From: Sphaerisporangium siamense
GTDB lineage: Bacteria; Actinomycetota; Actinomycetes; Streptosporangiales; Streptosporangiaceae
NCBI RefSeq assembly: GCF_014205275.1
Contig: NZ_JACHND010000001.1
Span: forward strand, 7,564,001-7,628,000
Direction of reading: 5' to 3'
Length of the DNA: 64,000 nt
Shown here: piece after piece, positions 53,584 to 64,000 of the stretch
How positions within the stretch are numbered: the stretch's first letter is position 1
How the letters are laid out: every line of letters begins with the position of its first letter
Program-made: the position numbers and the translations under genes
Notes under the pieces: model-generated
The model's input: only the letters and a program-made list of their open reading frames with translations
Told to the model about the DNA's origin: nothing
Database searches by the model: none

Positions 53584-54324
53584 ATGACTGGCAACGATCC
53601 GGTGTACCTCCGTGTTGTGGAAGAGTTGCGGGCCCAGATAGTCGACGGCACCCTGCCGCCCGGGGCGCCGATCCCTTCGCGCGCGCAGCTCACCCAGCGT
53701 TTCCGCGTCGGCGAGACCGCCGCCAGGCATGCCCTCCGGGTGCTCGCGGCCGAGGGCCTGATCATCGGCAGGGTCGGCTCCGGCCACTATGTCCGCGAGA
53801 AGTCCGTGCTGTACCCCCTCCAGCGCTCCCGCCACATCGACCACGACGCGCCGTTCGCCGCCGACATGCAGCTCGGCGGCCACCGCGCCACATGGGACTG
53901 GCGCAGCGAGCCCGTCAAGGCCGACCGCGAGATCGCCCGGCGCCTGCGCCTCCAGCCCGCCGCCCCCGTCATCCGCACGCGCTACGTCTTCCGCGCCGAG
54001 GGCAGGCCCATGCAGCTCGCCACCTCCTACGAGCCCGCCGAGCTGGGTAAAGGACAGGCGGTCGCGGAAGAGGGCACCAACGGCCGCAAGGGCCTCCTGG
54101 CCCGCATGTCCGCCGCCGGAGTCAAGATCACCGACATCCGCGAGAGCGTCCACACCCGCGTGCCTCAGCCCACCGAGAGCGACCTGCTCGACATTCCCAC
54201 CGGGGTGCACGTCCTGCACGTCGAGCGCACCCATTGGGCGGGCGACCGCCCGGTCGAGACCAGCGACGTCGTCGTCCCGGGCGACCGTTTCCGCCTCGTC
54301 TACTCCGTCCCCCTCGGCGCCTGA
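53584..54324 (+). CDS. GntR-family regulator, HutC/UTRA subfamily
   Basis: The 246-residue protein has an N-terminal GntR winged helix (about 8-74: PIPSRAQLTQRFRVGETAAR) and a C-terminal UTRA ligand-binding domain (about 90-240: IRTRYVFRAEGRPMQLATSY). Such proteins bind small carbon metabolites. The ATG at 53584 (MTGNDPVYLRVVEEL) is the family-like start. It converges on the EamA exporter gene; its own target is not evident. It is not close in type to the MocR regulator nearby. Confidence 0.9.
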   Translation: MTGNDPVYLRVVEELRAQIVDGTLPPGAPIPSRAQLTQRFRVGETAARHALRVLAAEGLIIGRVGSGHYVREKSVLYPLQRSRHIDHDAPFAADMQLGGHRATWDWRSEPVKADREIARRLRLQPAAPVIRTRYVFRAEGRPMQLATSYEPAELGKGQAVAEEGTNGRKGLLARMSAAGVKITDIRESVHTRVPQPTESDLLDIPTGVHVLHVERTHWAGDRPVETSDVVVPGDRFRLVYSVPLGA

Positions 54325-54419
54325 CCCCCCGGCGGCGCGCGTGATCCGTTCTGACCGGCTCGCACGGGTCGCCGCGCATTCGGGCATGGCCGGAATCCCT
54401 GAGGCGCTCAGCGTGGCGC

Positions 54420-55502
54420 TCAGGACCGCGCACGCTGTGTCACGGCGACGCACACCAGCACGGCGAGGGCCCCGGCCACCGTGGCGACCTCCAGAGGCTC
54501 CTCCAGCAGCAGCCACGCCCACAGCACGGACATCAGCGGCTGCAGCAACTGGGTCTGCCCCGCGCGGGCGATGCCGCCCCTGGCGAGCCCGGCGTACCAG
54601 GGGATGAACCCGAGGAACATCGACACCAGCGCCACGTAGGCGAACCCCGCGACCGCCTCCCCCGACGGGTTCGCGGGCATGACCGCCGCGAGCACGGCCG
54701 TGACCGGCACCGTGATCGGCGCGGCCAGCACGAGCGCGTGCGAGATCACCTGCCAGCCGGGGGCGTGCCGGGCCAGCCTGCCGCCCTCGGTGTACCCGGC
54801 CGCCGCGCACAGCAGGGCCGCCACCAGCAGCAGGTCGGCGCCTGCCAGGCGACCGCCGCCCCGGCTCAGCGTGAAGACGGTCACCGACACGGCGCCGCCC
54901 GCGCAGGCGGCCCAGAACAGCGCGCGCGGTCGCTCCCCCGCCCGCAGCACGGCGAACAGCGCGGTCGCCGCGGGCAGCAGGCCGATCACCACGGCGGCGT
55001 GCGACACGCTCGCCCCCGCGTCCAGCGCGAGCCCGCTGAACAGCGGGAACCCGAACACCACCCCGGCCGCGATGACCGCGTACGACCCGAGCCGCGCCCG
55101 GGGAGGCAGCAGCGGCGCCCTGGCCGCGACCAGGCACACCGCCGCGATGAGCGCGGCGACGGCGGCCCTGCCGATGGCGACGAGGTAGGGGTCGAAACCG
55201 CGCATCGCGAACTCGGTGGCCGGAAAGCTCCCGGAGAACGCGATCACCCCGAGCCCGGCCGACACGGTCCCCCGCCACGCGGCCCCGGCAGGCTCCCGCA
55301 CGGCGCGCGGCGACGTGCGATCGCCCCCCTCGGCGGCGGGGCGGCGTCGCGGGCCGGCACCGCCCGCATCGCCCGGCGGGGAGACCGGCGCTCCCGTGGC
55401 AGTGCCCGGGTCATCCGGCGAGTCGACCGGTGGTCCCGCGGCGGTGGCGTGACCGGGGGGCGATACTGCCCAATGAGCGGTAGCGCTATCGTTGTTCTTC
55501 AT
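54420..55502 (-). CDS. EamA/DMT-family exporter
   Basis: The 360-residue membrane protein has the ten-helix EamA layout in two halves (about 90-350), as in drug/metabolite exporters of amino acids and nucleotides. The first 70-80 residues are a low-complexity Pro/Gly/Ala region with unclear role. The ATG at 55502 overlaps the divergent ATG of the mocR gene; a GTG at 55301 would give a more typical exporter length. Pairing with a MocR regulator suggests export of an amino acid or vitamin B6-linked compound (inference). Confidence 0.8.
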   Translation of the reverse strand: MKNNDSATAHWAVSPPGHATAAGPPVDSPDDPGTATGAPVSPPGDAGGAGPRRRPAAEGGDRTSPRAVREPAGAAWRGTVSAGLGVIAFSGSFPATEFAMRGFDPYLVAIGRAAVAALIAAVCLVAARAPLLPPRARLGSYAVIAAGVVFGFPLFSGLALDAGASVSHAAVVIGLLPAATALFAVLRAGERPRALFWAACAGGAVSVTVFTLSRGGGRLAGADLLLVAALLCAAAGYTEGGRLARHAPGWQVISHALVLAAPITVPVTAVLAAVMPANPSGEAVAGFAYVALVSMFLGFIPWYAGLARGGIARAGQTQLLQPLMSVLWAWLLLEEPLEVATVAGALAVLVCVAVTQRARS

Positions 55503-55525
55503 GTCCGACGATAGCAGTATCGCCC
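55458..55525. promoter_or_regulatory. Nested inverted repeats over the mocR/eamA start codons
   Basis: The outer arms are GGGCGATACTG (55458-55468) and CAGTATCGCCC (55515-55525); the inner arms are GCTATCGT (55485-55492) and ACGATAGC (55508-55515). Together these are four CGATA/TATCG half-sites. The two overlapping start codons lie between the inner arms. The layout is that of a MocR operator controlling both divergent genes. Confidence 0.75.
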
Positions 55526-56919
55526 GGTTGGCGGCCGAGCTGCGGCGGGAGGCCGACCAGCTCGGGCCCGGCGGGCGGCTGCCGTCCAGCCGGGAGCTGA
55601 CCCGGCGGCATGGGGTCAGCCCGGTAACCGTCTCGCGGGCGCTGGCCTCGCTCGCCGCCGAGGGACGGGTGGTCACCCGGCCCGGCGTCGGCGCGTTCGT
55701 CGCGCCCCGCCCCTCCGTCACGGCAGGTGACGCCGCCGACCTGTCCTGGCAGACGGTGTCCCTGGGCGACAGGTCCGTGGACGACACGGCCGTCAGCGGC
55801 CTGCTCACGCCGCCGCCCGAGGGGATCATCCCGCTCACCGGCGGATACCTGCACGCGGGCCTGCGCCCGTCCGCCGCGCTCGCCGCGGCCGCCGCGCGCG
55901 CGGTGCGCCGCCCCGACGCCTGGGCGCTCCCGCCGCTGAACGGCCTTGCCGAGCTGCGCCGCTGGTTCGCCACCGAGGTCGGCGGCGGGGTCACCCAGGC
56001 GGACGTCCTGATCACCAGCGGCGGCCAGGCCGCGCTGACCCACGCCTTCCGCGCGCTCGCGGCCCCGGGCGGCGCGCTGCTCGTGGAGACGCCGACCTAC
56101 CCGGGCGCGCTGGCCGCCGCGCGCGCCGCCGGGCTGCGGACGGTGGCCGTCCCCATGGACCACGAGGGAGTGCGCCCCGAGCTGCTGGCCGAGGCGTTCG
56201 CCGTCACCGGCGCACGGGTCTTCTACTGCCAGCCCACCCTGCACAACCCCACCGGCGCCGTGCTGCCGGCGGCGCGCAGGGAACAGATCCTCGCGGTCGC
56301 CCGGGCCGCGGGCGCGTTCGTCGTCGAGGACGACTACGCCCGCTACCTCGCCACCTCGCCCGTCCCGCCCTCGCTGGTCACCCTGGACGCGCACGGGACC
56401 GTGGTCCACGTCAACTCGCTGACCAAGGTCACCGCGCCGAGCCTGCGCGTGGCCGCGGTGATCGCCCGGGGACCGGCGGCGCGGCGGCTGCGGGCCTCCC
56501 AGCTCGTCGAGTCGTTCTTCGTGGCCCGCCCCTTGCAGGAGACCGCACTGGAGTTCCTGGGTTCGCCCGGGTGGCGCCGTCACCTGGCGAACGTGTCGGC
56601 GCAGATCGAGGCGCGCGGCGCGGCGCTGTCGGCGGCCCTGGCCCGCCACCTGCCCGCCGCCGCCGTCCGTCCGGCGCCGCACGGCGGCCTGCACCTGTGG
56701 GTGCGGCTCCCGGACGAGACCGACGAGACCGCGCTGGTCGAGGGCGCGCAGCGCGCCGGGGTGCTGGTGAGCCCGGGCGCGATCTACCACCCCGCCGAGC
56801 CCCCGGGGCCCTGCGTCCGGGTCACGCACATCGCCGCGGCGCACGTCGCCGAGCTGACCGAAGGGGTGCGCCGCCTGGGCGCCGCGCTGGACTCCCTCAT
56901 GGGCGGGCGCCGCGGATGA
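55501..56919 (+). CDS. MocR-type (GntR helix-turn-helix plus aminotransferase) regulator
   Basis: This 472-residue protein fuses a GntR winged helix (about 1-75: LPSSRELTRRHGVSPVTVSR) to an aminotransferase fold type I domain. The PLP lysine is K309 in NSLTKVTAP. MocR proteins often respond to PLP or an amino acid bound to it. The ATG at 55501 overlaps the ATG of the exporter gene on the other strand; a TTG three codons earlier is in frame. No ribosome site precedes it, so a leaderless mRNA is possible. Nested inverted repeats surround the starts. Confidence 0.93.
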   Translation: MSDDSSIARLAAELRREADQLGPGGRLPSSRELTRRHGVSPVTVSRALASLAAEGRVVTRPGVGAFVAPRPSVTAGDAADLSWQTVSLGDRSVDDTAVSGLLTPPPEGIIPLTGGYLHAGLRPSAALAAAAARAVRRPDAWALPPLNGLAELRRWFATEVGGGVTQADVLITSGGQAALTHAFRALAAPGGALLVETPTYPGALAAARAAGLRTVAVPMDHEGVRPELLAEAFAVTGARVFYCQPTLHNPTGAVLPAARREQILAVARAAGAFVVEDDYARYLATSPVPPSLVTLDAHGTVVHVNSLTKVTAPSLRVAAVIARGPAARRLRASQLVESFFVARPLQETALEFLGSPGWRRHLANVSAQIEARGAALSAALARHLPAAAVRPAPHGGLHLWVRLPDETDETALVEGAQRAGVLVSPGAIYHPAEPPGPCVRVTHIAAAHVAELTEGVRRLGAALDSLMGGRRG

Positions 56920-56957
56920 CCACCGAGCGAAACCCTCTACTGCCGTACAGTGGTGTC

Positions 56958-57503
56958 ATGGACGCGCCGGCGGAACTGCTCCGCGACTTCGTCAACACCT
57001 ACGACGTCGAGAGCGACACCGACGAGCTGGCCTCCCCGGCCGAGCTCGCCCTCTGGCTGCGCGAACACCGGCTGATCGGCGAGGCCGACCGCGCCGTGGA
57101 CGACGATCTGGCCCTGGCCGTCGGCCTGCGCGAGGGCCTGCGCGCCGCGCTGCGCCCCGGCGCGGACGCCGCGCCCGCCCTCGCGCGGCTGGAGTCCGCG
57201 CTCGCCGCCTTCCCCCTGCGGGTCGGGCTGCCCGGCGGCGTCCCCACGCCCGAGCCGGTCGGTGAGGGCGCCGCGCGGGGGCTCGGGCTCGTCGCGGCGG
57301 CCGTCCTGCGCGCGCACGCCGACGGCTCCTGGCCCCGCCTGAAGGTGTGCGCCGACGCCACCTGCCAGTGGGCGTTCCTCGACTCCTCCAAGAACCGCTC
57401 CCGCTCGTGGTGCTCGATGCGCGTGTGCGGCAACCGCACCAAGACCCGCGCCTACCGCGCCCGCCGCCGCCAGGACTCCCCGTCCCCGGCGGGCTCCCGG
57501 TAG
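56958..57503 (+). CDS. CGNR zinc-finger regulator (ABATE domain)
   Basis: The 181-residue protein has an N-terminal domain (FVNTYDVESDTDEL, the ABATE-type fold), and a C-terminal CGNR zinc finger: C(x4)C and C(x4)C pairs in VCADATCQWAF and SWCSMRVCGNR. This is the usual layout of CGNR proteins, which are treated as stress-linked DNA-binding regulators. I chose the ATG at 56958 because a TACAGT -10-like box lies just before it; an ATG at 56916 that overlaps the mocR stop (ATGA) is also possible and would indicate coupling. Confidence 0.82.
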   Translation: MDAPAELLRDFVNTYDVESDTDELASPAELALWLREHRLIGEADRAVDDDLALAVGLREGLRAALRPGADAAPALARLESALAAFPLRVGLPGGVPTPEPVGEGAARGLGLVAAAVLRAHADGSWPRLKVCADATCQWAFLDSSKNRSRSWCSMRVCGNRTKTRAYRARRRQDSPSPAGSR

Positions 57504-57572
57504 ATCGACGCGGTTCTCCGCCGCACCGCCGTCCCGGATACGGTGTGGGGCAGAGGAAAGGGGGCTGCCGGT

Positions 57573-58148
57573 ATGGCGGACGTGGGGGTACGGGCCGCGC
57601 GGCGCGAGGACGTCCCGGCGGTGACGGCCACCCAGATCAGGGCGTGGAGGTCGGGGTACCGCGGGGTCCTGCCCGACGAGCCCTTGGAGCAGATGACCGG
57701 GCCGGCCGCCGAGGAGCTGTGGAGCCGTCAGTGGGAGGAGGCCGTCGTGGCGCCGCCCACGCCGCGCCACCGCGTCCTGGTCGCGGTCGAGAGCGACGAT
57801 CCGCTCACCGCCCTGGCCGAGGGCGGCGGAGCCGCGCGCGTGGTCGGGCTGGCCTCGCACGCCCCCGCCGAGGATCCCGACCTCGACCCCGCCGTCACGG
57901 CCGAGCTGCTCACGCTGCTCGTCGACCCCGACCACACGCGCCTGGGACACGGCAGCCGCCTGCTGAACGCCACCGTCGACCATCTGCGCGAGGACGGCTT
58001 CGCCTCCGTCGTCACCTGGGTCTTCGCCGACGACCAGGCCCGGCTCGGCTTCCTGTCCTCGGCGGGGTGGGCGCCGGACGAGGCCGAGCGGGTGCTCGAC
58101 ATGGGCCGCCCGGTGCGCATGCTCCGCCTGGCCACGGACATCAGCTGA
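57573..58148 (+). CDS. GNAT-family N-acetyltransferase
   Basis: The 191-residue protein has the GNAT acetyl-CoA fold; the first helix contains TQIRAWRSGYRGVLP and the P-loop-like core is LTLLVDPDHTRLGHGSRLLN (acetyl-CoA pyrophosphate loop), followed by WVFADDQARLGFLSSAGW. The ATG at 57573 has AAAGGGGG about 8 nt upstream. The substrate is unknown. It follows the CGNR gene by 69 bp and precedes menA by 122 bp on the same strand. Confidence 0.87.
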   Translation: MADVGVRAARREDVPAVTATQIRAWRSGYRGVLPDEPLEQMTGPAAEELWSRQWEEAVVAPPTPRHRVLVAVESDDPLTALAEGGGAARVVGLASHAPAEDPDLDPAVTAELLTLLVDPDHTRLGHGSRLLNATVDHLREDGFASVVTWVFADDQARLGFLSSAGWAPDEAERVLDMGRPVRMLRLATDIS

Positions 58149-58270
58149 CCCCGGCGGGGCGGCCCCCGGCGGCGGGTCACGGGACGGCCATGAAATACCC
58201 TGCACAGGCGAATTCCCGCCGGAGGCCGGGCGTCCCGTGCCCGGCCACGGATCCGATCGGAGGGACGACG

Positions 58271-59146
58271 GTGGCGACACCCGCACAGTGGCTCGCCGGG
58301 GCACGGCCCCGCACCCTTCCCGCGGCGGTGGTCCCCGTCGTCGTGGGCACGGGCGTGGCGGTGTCCTACGGCGCGGCGGTCTGGTGGCGCGCCCTGCTGG
58401 CCCTGCTGGTCTCGCTGATCCTCCAGATCGGCGTGAACTACGCCAACGACTACAGCGACGGCGTGCGGGGCACCGACGAGGCGCGCGTCGGCCCGCTCAG
58501 GCTGGTCGGGTCGCGGGTCGCCTCGCCCCGGTCGGTGCTGCTGGCCGCGCTCGGCTGCTTCCTGGCCGCGGCCGTCGCGGGCCTGGTCCTGGTGGTGGCC
58601 ACCGGGGCCTGGTGGCTGCTGGCCGTCGGCGCGCTGGCGATCGCCGCCGCCTGGTTCTACACCGGGGGCTCGCGTCCCTACGGCTACCGCGCGCTCGGCG
58701 AGATCTCGGTGTTCGTGTTCTTCGGCCTGGTGGCCGTGGCCGGCACGACCTACGTCCAGATGGAGCGGCTGCCCTGGCTCGCGGTGGCGGCGGCCGTGCC
58801 GGTCGGGCTGCTGGCCTGCGCGCTGCTGGTGGTGAACAACCTGCGCGACATCGTCACCGACGCGCCCGCGGGCAAGCGCACGCTGGCGGTCGTGCTCGGC
58901 GACGCCCGCACCCGCGTGCTCTACGTCGTCTGCGTGCTGACGCCGTTCCTGGTGGCGCTGGCCCTGGCGTGGGCGCGGCCGTTCGCGGCGCTCACCGTCC
59001 TCGCGCTGCCGCTGGCGCTGGTGCCCGCGAGGACGGTGAAGGACGGCGGCCAGGGCCGCGCGCTGATCGACACGTTGCAGCGGACCGGCCGCCTTCAGCT
59101 GGCCTTCGGTGTGCTGTTCACGCTCGGCCTCGCCTTCGCCCTCTGA
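58271..59146 (+). CDS. menA: 1,4-dihydroxy-2-naphthoate polyprenyltransferase
   Basis: MenA attaches the isoprenoid tail to dihydroxynaphthoate in menaquinone synthesis. The 291-residue membrane protein belongs to the UbiA family and has both aspartate-rich motifs, NYANDYSDGVRGTD near 55-70 and NNLRDIVTDAPAGKRT near 190-205, that bind prenyl diphosphate through magnesium. About eight membrane helices are visible. The GTG at 58271 has a GGAGGG site 6 nt upstream. It converges on dapB with only 13 bp between stops. Confidence 0.94.
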   Translation: MATPAQWLAGARPRTLPAAVVPVVVGTGVAVSYGAAVWWRALLALLVSLILQIGVNYANDYSDGVRGTDEARVGPLRLVGSRVASPRSVLLAALGCFLAAAVAGLVLVVATGAWWLLAVGALAIAAAWFYTGGSRPYGYRALGEISVFVFFGLVAVAGTTYVQMERLPWLAVAAAVPVGLLACALLVVNNLRDIVTDAPAGKRTLAVVLGDARTRVLYVVCVLTPFLVALALAWARPFAALTVLALPLALVPARTVKDGGQGRALIDTLQRTGRLQLAFGVLFTLGLAFAL

Positions 59147-59159
59147 CGGCCGGGGCCGG

Positions 59160-61268
<2,109 letters not shown>

Positions 61269-61272
<4 letters not shown>

Positions 61273-63593
61273 GAGTTGCGGTCGTCCCGTCCGCCCCGGG
61301 TGCGGGTGCGCCGCGGCCGCTCGGCCCGCTCCTCGCGGGGCGCGGACGGCTCGCGGAACTCGGGCTCGGAGCGGCCCGCGCCGTCGCCGTCGCCGGAGGC
61401 GCCCTCGGCCTTGGCCGCGGCCTCCTTCTCGATGACCTCGACGGGCACCAGGGACAGCTTGCCGCGCGAGTCGATCTCGGCGATCTCCACCTGGATCTTG
61501 TCGCCGACGTTCATGACGTCCTCGACGTTCTCGATGCGCTTGCCGCCGTGCAGCTTGCGGATCTGCGAGACGTGCAGCAGGCCGTCCTTGCCGGGCAGCA
61601 GGCTGACGAACGCGCCGAACGCGGCGATCTTGACGACCGTGCCCAGGTAGCGCTCGCCGACCTCCGGCATGTGCGGGTTGGCGATCGAGTTGATCGTGCT
61701 GCGCGCGGCCTCCGCCGACGGACCGTCGGTGGCGCCGATGTAGATCGTGCCGTCGTCCTCGATCGTGATCTCGGCGCCGGTGTCGTCCTGGATCTGGTTG
61801 ATCATCTTGCCCTTGGGGCCGATGACCTCGCCGATCTTGTCGACCGGGACCTTGATCGTGATGATGCGCGGCGCGGTCGGGTTCATCTCGGCCGGGGAGT
61901 CGATGGCCTCCTGCATGACCGAGAGGATCGCCAGGCGCGCGGCCCTGGCCTGCTTCAGCGCCCCGGCCAGGACCTCGGCCGGGATGCCGTCCAGCTTGGT
62001 GTCGAGCTGGAGCGCGGTGATCAGGTCACGGGTGCCGGCGACCTTGAAGTCCATGTCGCCCATGGCGTCCTCGGCGCCGAGGATGTCGGTGAGCGTCACG
62101 TAGGTGCCGTTCTCGCCGATGAGGCCCATCGCGATGCCCGCCACCATGTCCTTCAGCGGGACGCCCGCGTCCAGCAGCGCCATGGTGGAGGCGCAGACCG
62201 AGCCCATGCTGGTCGAGCCGTTGGAGCCGAGAGCCTCCGACACCTGGCGGATGGCGTACGGGAACTCCTCGCGGGTCGGCAGCACCGGCAGCAGCGCCCG
62301 CTCGGCGAGCGCGCCGTGGCCGATCTCGCGGCGCTTGGGCGAGCCCACCCGGCCGGTCTCACCGGTGGAGTAGGGCGGGAAGTTGTAGTTGTGCATGTAC
62401 CGCTTGGTGCGCTCGGGGTTGAGCGTGTCGATCATCTGCTCCATGCGCAGCATGTTCAGCGTGGTGATGCCCAGGATCTGGGTCTCGCCGCGCTCGAACA
62501 GGGCCGAGCCGTGGACCCTCGGGACCACGTGGACCTCGGCGCTGAGCTGGCGGATGTCCTTGGTGCCCCGGCCGTCGATGCGCACGCCCTCGTTGATCAC
62601 GCGCTCGCGCATGAGCTTCTTGGTCAGCGTGCGGAACGCGGCGGAGATCTCCTTCTCGCGGCCCTCGAAGTCCGCGCCGAGCTTCTCCAGCGCCAGGGCC
62701 TTGACGCGGTCGAGCTCGGTCTCGCGCTCCTTCTTGCCGGCGATGGTCAGCGCCGAGGCCAGCTCGCTCTTCACCGCGCCGGAGACGGCCTCGTAGGCGT
62801 CCTCCTGGTAGTCCAGGAAGACCGGGTACTGGGCGGTCTCCTTGGCGGCGACCTCGGCGATCTGGCTCTGGGCCTCGACCAGCACCTTGATGAACGGCTT
62901 GGCCGCCTCAAGGCCCTCGGCGACGGTCTCCTCGGTCGGCGCGACCGAGCCCTCGGCGACGAGCCGCAGCGTGTCACGGGTGGACTCGGCCTCGACCATC
63001 ATGATCGCGACATCGCCGTCCTCCAGCACGCGGCCGGCGACGACCATGTCGAAGGTGGCGCCCTCCAGCTCGGCGTGGGTCGGGAACCCCACCCACTGGC
63101 CGTTGATCAGCGCGACGCGGACGCCGCCGATCGGGCCGGAGAAGGGCAGACCCGCGAGCTGCGTGGACAGGCTGGCCGCGTTGATCGCGACCACGTCGTA
63201 CAGGTGCTCGGGGTTGAGGGCCATCACCGTGGCCACGACCTGGACCTCGTTGCGCAGGCCCTTGACGAAGGACGGGCGCAGCGGACGGTCGATCAGGCGG
63301 CAGGTGAGGATGGCGTCCTCGGAGGGACGGCCCTCACGCCGGAAGAACGAGCCGGGGATGCGGCCCGCGGCGTACATCCGCTCCTCGACGTCGACGGTGA
63401 GCGGGAAGAAGTCCAAGCCTTCCTTGGGATTCTTGGACGCGGTGGTGGCGGACAGGACCATCGTGTCGTCATCGAGGTACACGACGGCGCTTCCCGCCGC
63501 CTGGCGCGCGAGGCGCCCGGTCTCGAACCGGACGGTACGCGTGCCGAACGAGCCGTTGTCGATCACGGCTTCCGTGCTGTGGACACCCTCCAC
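61269..63593 (-). CDS. pnp: Polyribonucleotide nucleotidyltransferase (PNPase; in actinomycetes also guanosine pentaphosphate synthetase I)
   Basis: PNPase is a phosphorolytic 3'-5' exoribonuclease; in Streptomyces the same enzyme has also been called guanosine pentaphosphate synthetase (GPSI). The 774-residue protein has two RNase PH-like halves, a KH domain with [12 protein letters not shown] near 589, and an S1 domain from about 647, then a basic Arg/Glu tail. The GTG at 63593 follows a very strong AGGAGG site. The frame is open further upstream, but that part is antisense-like. The leader contains a hairpin. Confidence 0.97.
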
Positions 63594-64000
63594 GGGGGAC
63601 CTCCTCTTGGTCGGCCGCCCGCGTCCGTGCTGTGTCGCGTGCTGTCTCGCGCGCTCAAGGGCACTCGCCGGCCGACCGGGCGTCTTCGCGGTCGGCTCGC
63701 TCCTGCCCGGGTCTCTCCGTGATTTCGGTACTGCCCGCTCCCCGTCATGTGCAGCGCCGGTCTTCGATCGAAGCACCCGGGTCGCGCGGCGTCGCGCCGC
63801 GTGACATCCGGAAGCCACTACCGAGGACCGGCCCGCAGGCGTCACGGGGACGCGCGTGTGCAGTGCTGTGCGGACGCGGGGCACTTTGTCGGCTGTTCAG
63901 TTGTTTATCACGTCAGGCCAGTGTGTGGAGTCGGGGGCGGGTCGCGCTGCGACGCGCCCACCGCGTTCCCCCCTATCAGGGTGGCCTTTGCCCTGGTATG
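63594..64000. other. 407-bp upstream region of pnp
   Basis: No gene is supported. rpsO, which usually precedes pnp, would lie beyond the right edge. A hairpin at 63935-63959 has a GTCGC-GCT-GCGAC core with outer GGCG/CGCC pairing. It could be the rpsO terminator or an RNase III-type processing site that controls pnp. The rest shows no clear promoter. Confidence 0.5.

Noticed and set aside
61548-63722. Long plus-strand open frame opposite pnp
   Set aside because: It has no family motifs and is the expected shadow of pnp codon bias.

Overview
The window is very GC-rich, densely coded chromosomal DNA from a filamentous actinobacterium. Family content and gene order (dapF-miaA, miaB-gluABCD, rny, recX-recA, lhr, nei2, clgR-cinA-pgsA-rimO, rodZ-ftsK, rnj-dapA, dapB-M16 peptidase-pnp) follow the conserved core block known from Streptomyces and relatives. 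The protein sequences and the extra genes suggest Streptosporangiales (Nonomuraea, Streptosporangium or Microbispora type). That placement is inference. No tRNA, rRNA, CRISPR array, integrase or transposase was seen.

Layout. 0-7.2 kb: a minus-strand run of a truncated helical-repeat protein, dapF, miaA, ogt and a class III dioxygenase-like gene, then an anchored CAP-domain protein, a divergent small secreted protein, and miaB. 7.3-13.6 kb: a glutamate-type ABC importer (gluABCD), an orphan solute-binding lipoprotein, and an S9 peptidase homologue lacking its nucleophilic serine. 13.6-20.5 kb: RNase Y, an LLM oxidoreductase, the remnant of an AAA+ ATPase gene, recX (with a long disordered N-terminus), recA (with a clear SOS box), a DUF3046 gene and a VOC gene. 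20.6-25.5 kb: a giant Lhr helicase.

25.6-38.5 kb looks like an accessory insertion between lhr and nei2. It holds a D-Ala-D-Ala dipeptidase, two paralogous ROK repressors flanking a sugar ABC importer and a NagZ-like GH3 hexosaminidase, a PstS-like membrane protein, a membrane-anchored endonuclease/exonuclease/phosphatase protein, and an Rrf2 regulator. Together the first six suggest uptake and hydrolysis of amino-sugar or muropeptide fragments. Then come nei2, clgR, cinA, pgsA, rimO, rodZ and ftsK.

46-50.3 kb is a second accessory patch: a PfkB sugar kinase, two IclR regulators, a protein very like uronate dehydrogenase and a DUF402 protein. Two perfect palindromes lie in front of the metabolic genes, so a sugar-acid module is likely. 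50.3-53.1 kb holds RNase J and dapA. 53.6-59.1 kb holds a GntR regulator, an EamA exporter divergent from a MocR regulator with overlapping start codons, a CGNR regulator, a GNAT acetyltransferase and menA. 59.2-63.6 kb is the pnp-M16 peptidase-dapB operon, read leftwards.

The most distinctive observations are the serine-less S9 homologue, the nested inverted repeats over the overlapping divergent start codons of mocR/eamA, the paired ROK genes sharing a 25-bp upstream motif, the RecX N-terminal motif repeats, and the candidate operators of the uronate module. None proves a wholly new system; the accessory amino-sugar/cell-wall cluster and the MocR pair are the best candidates for follow-up.
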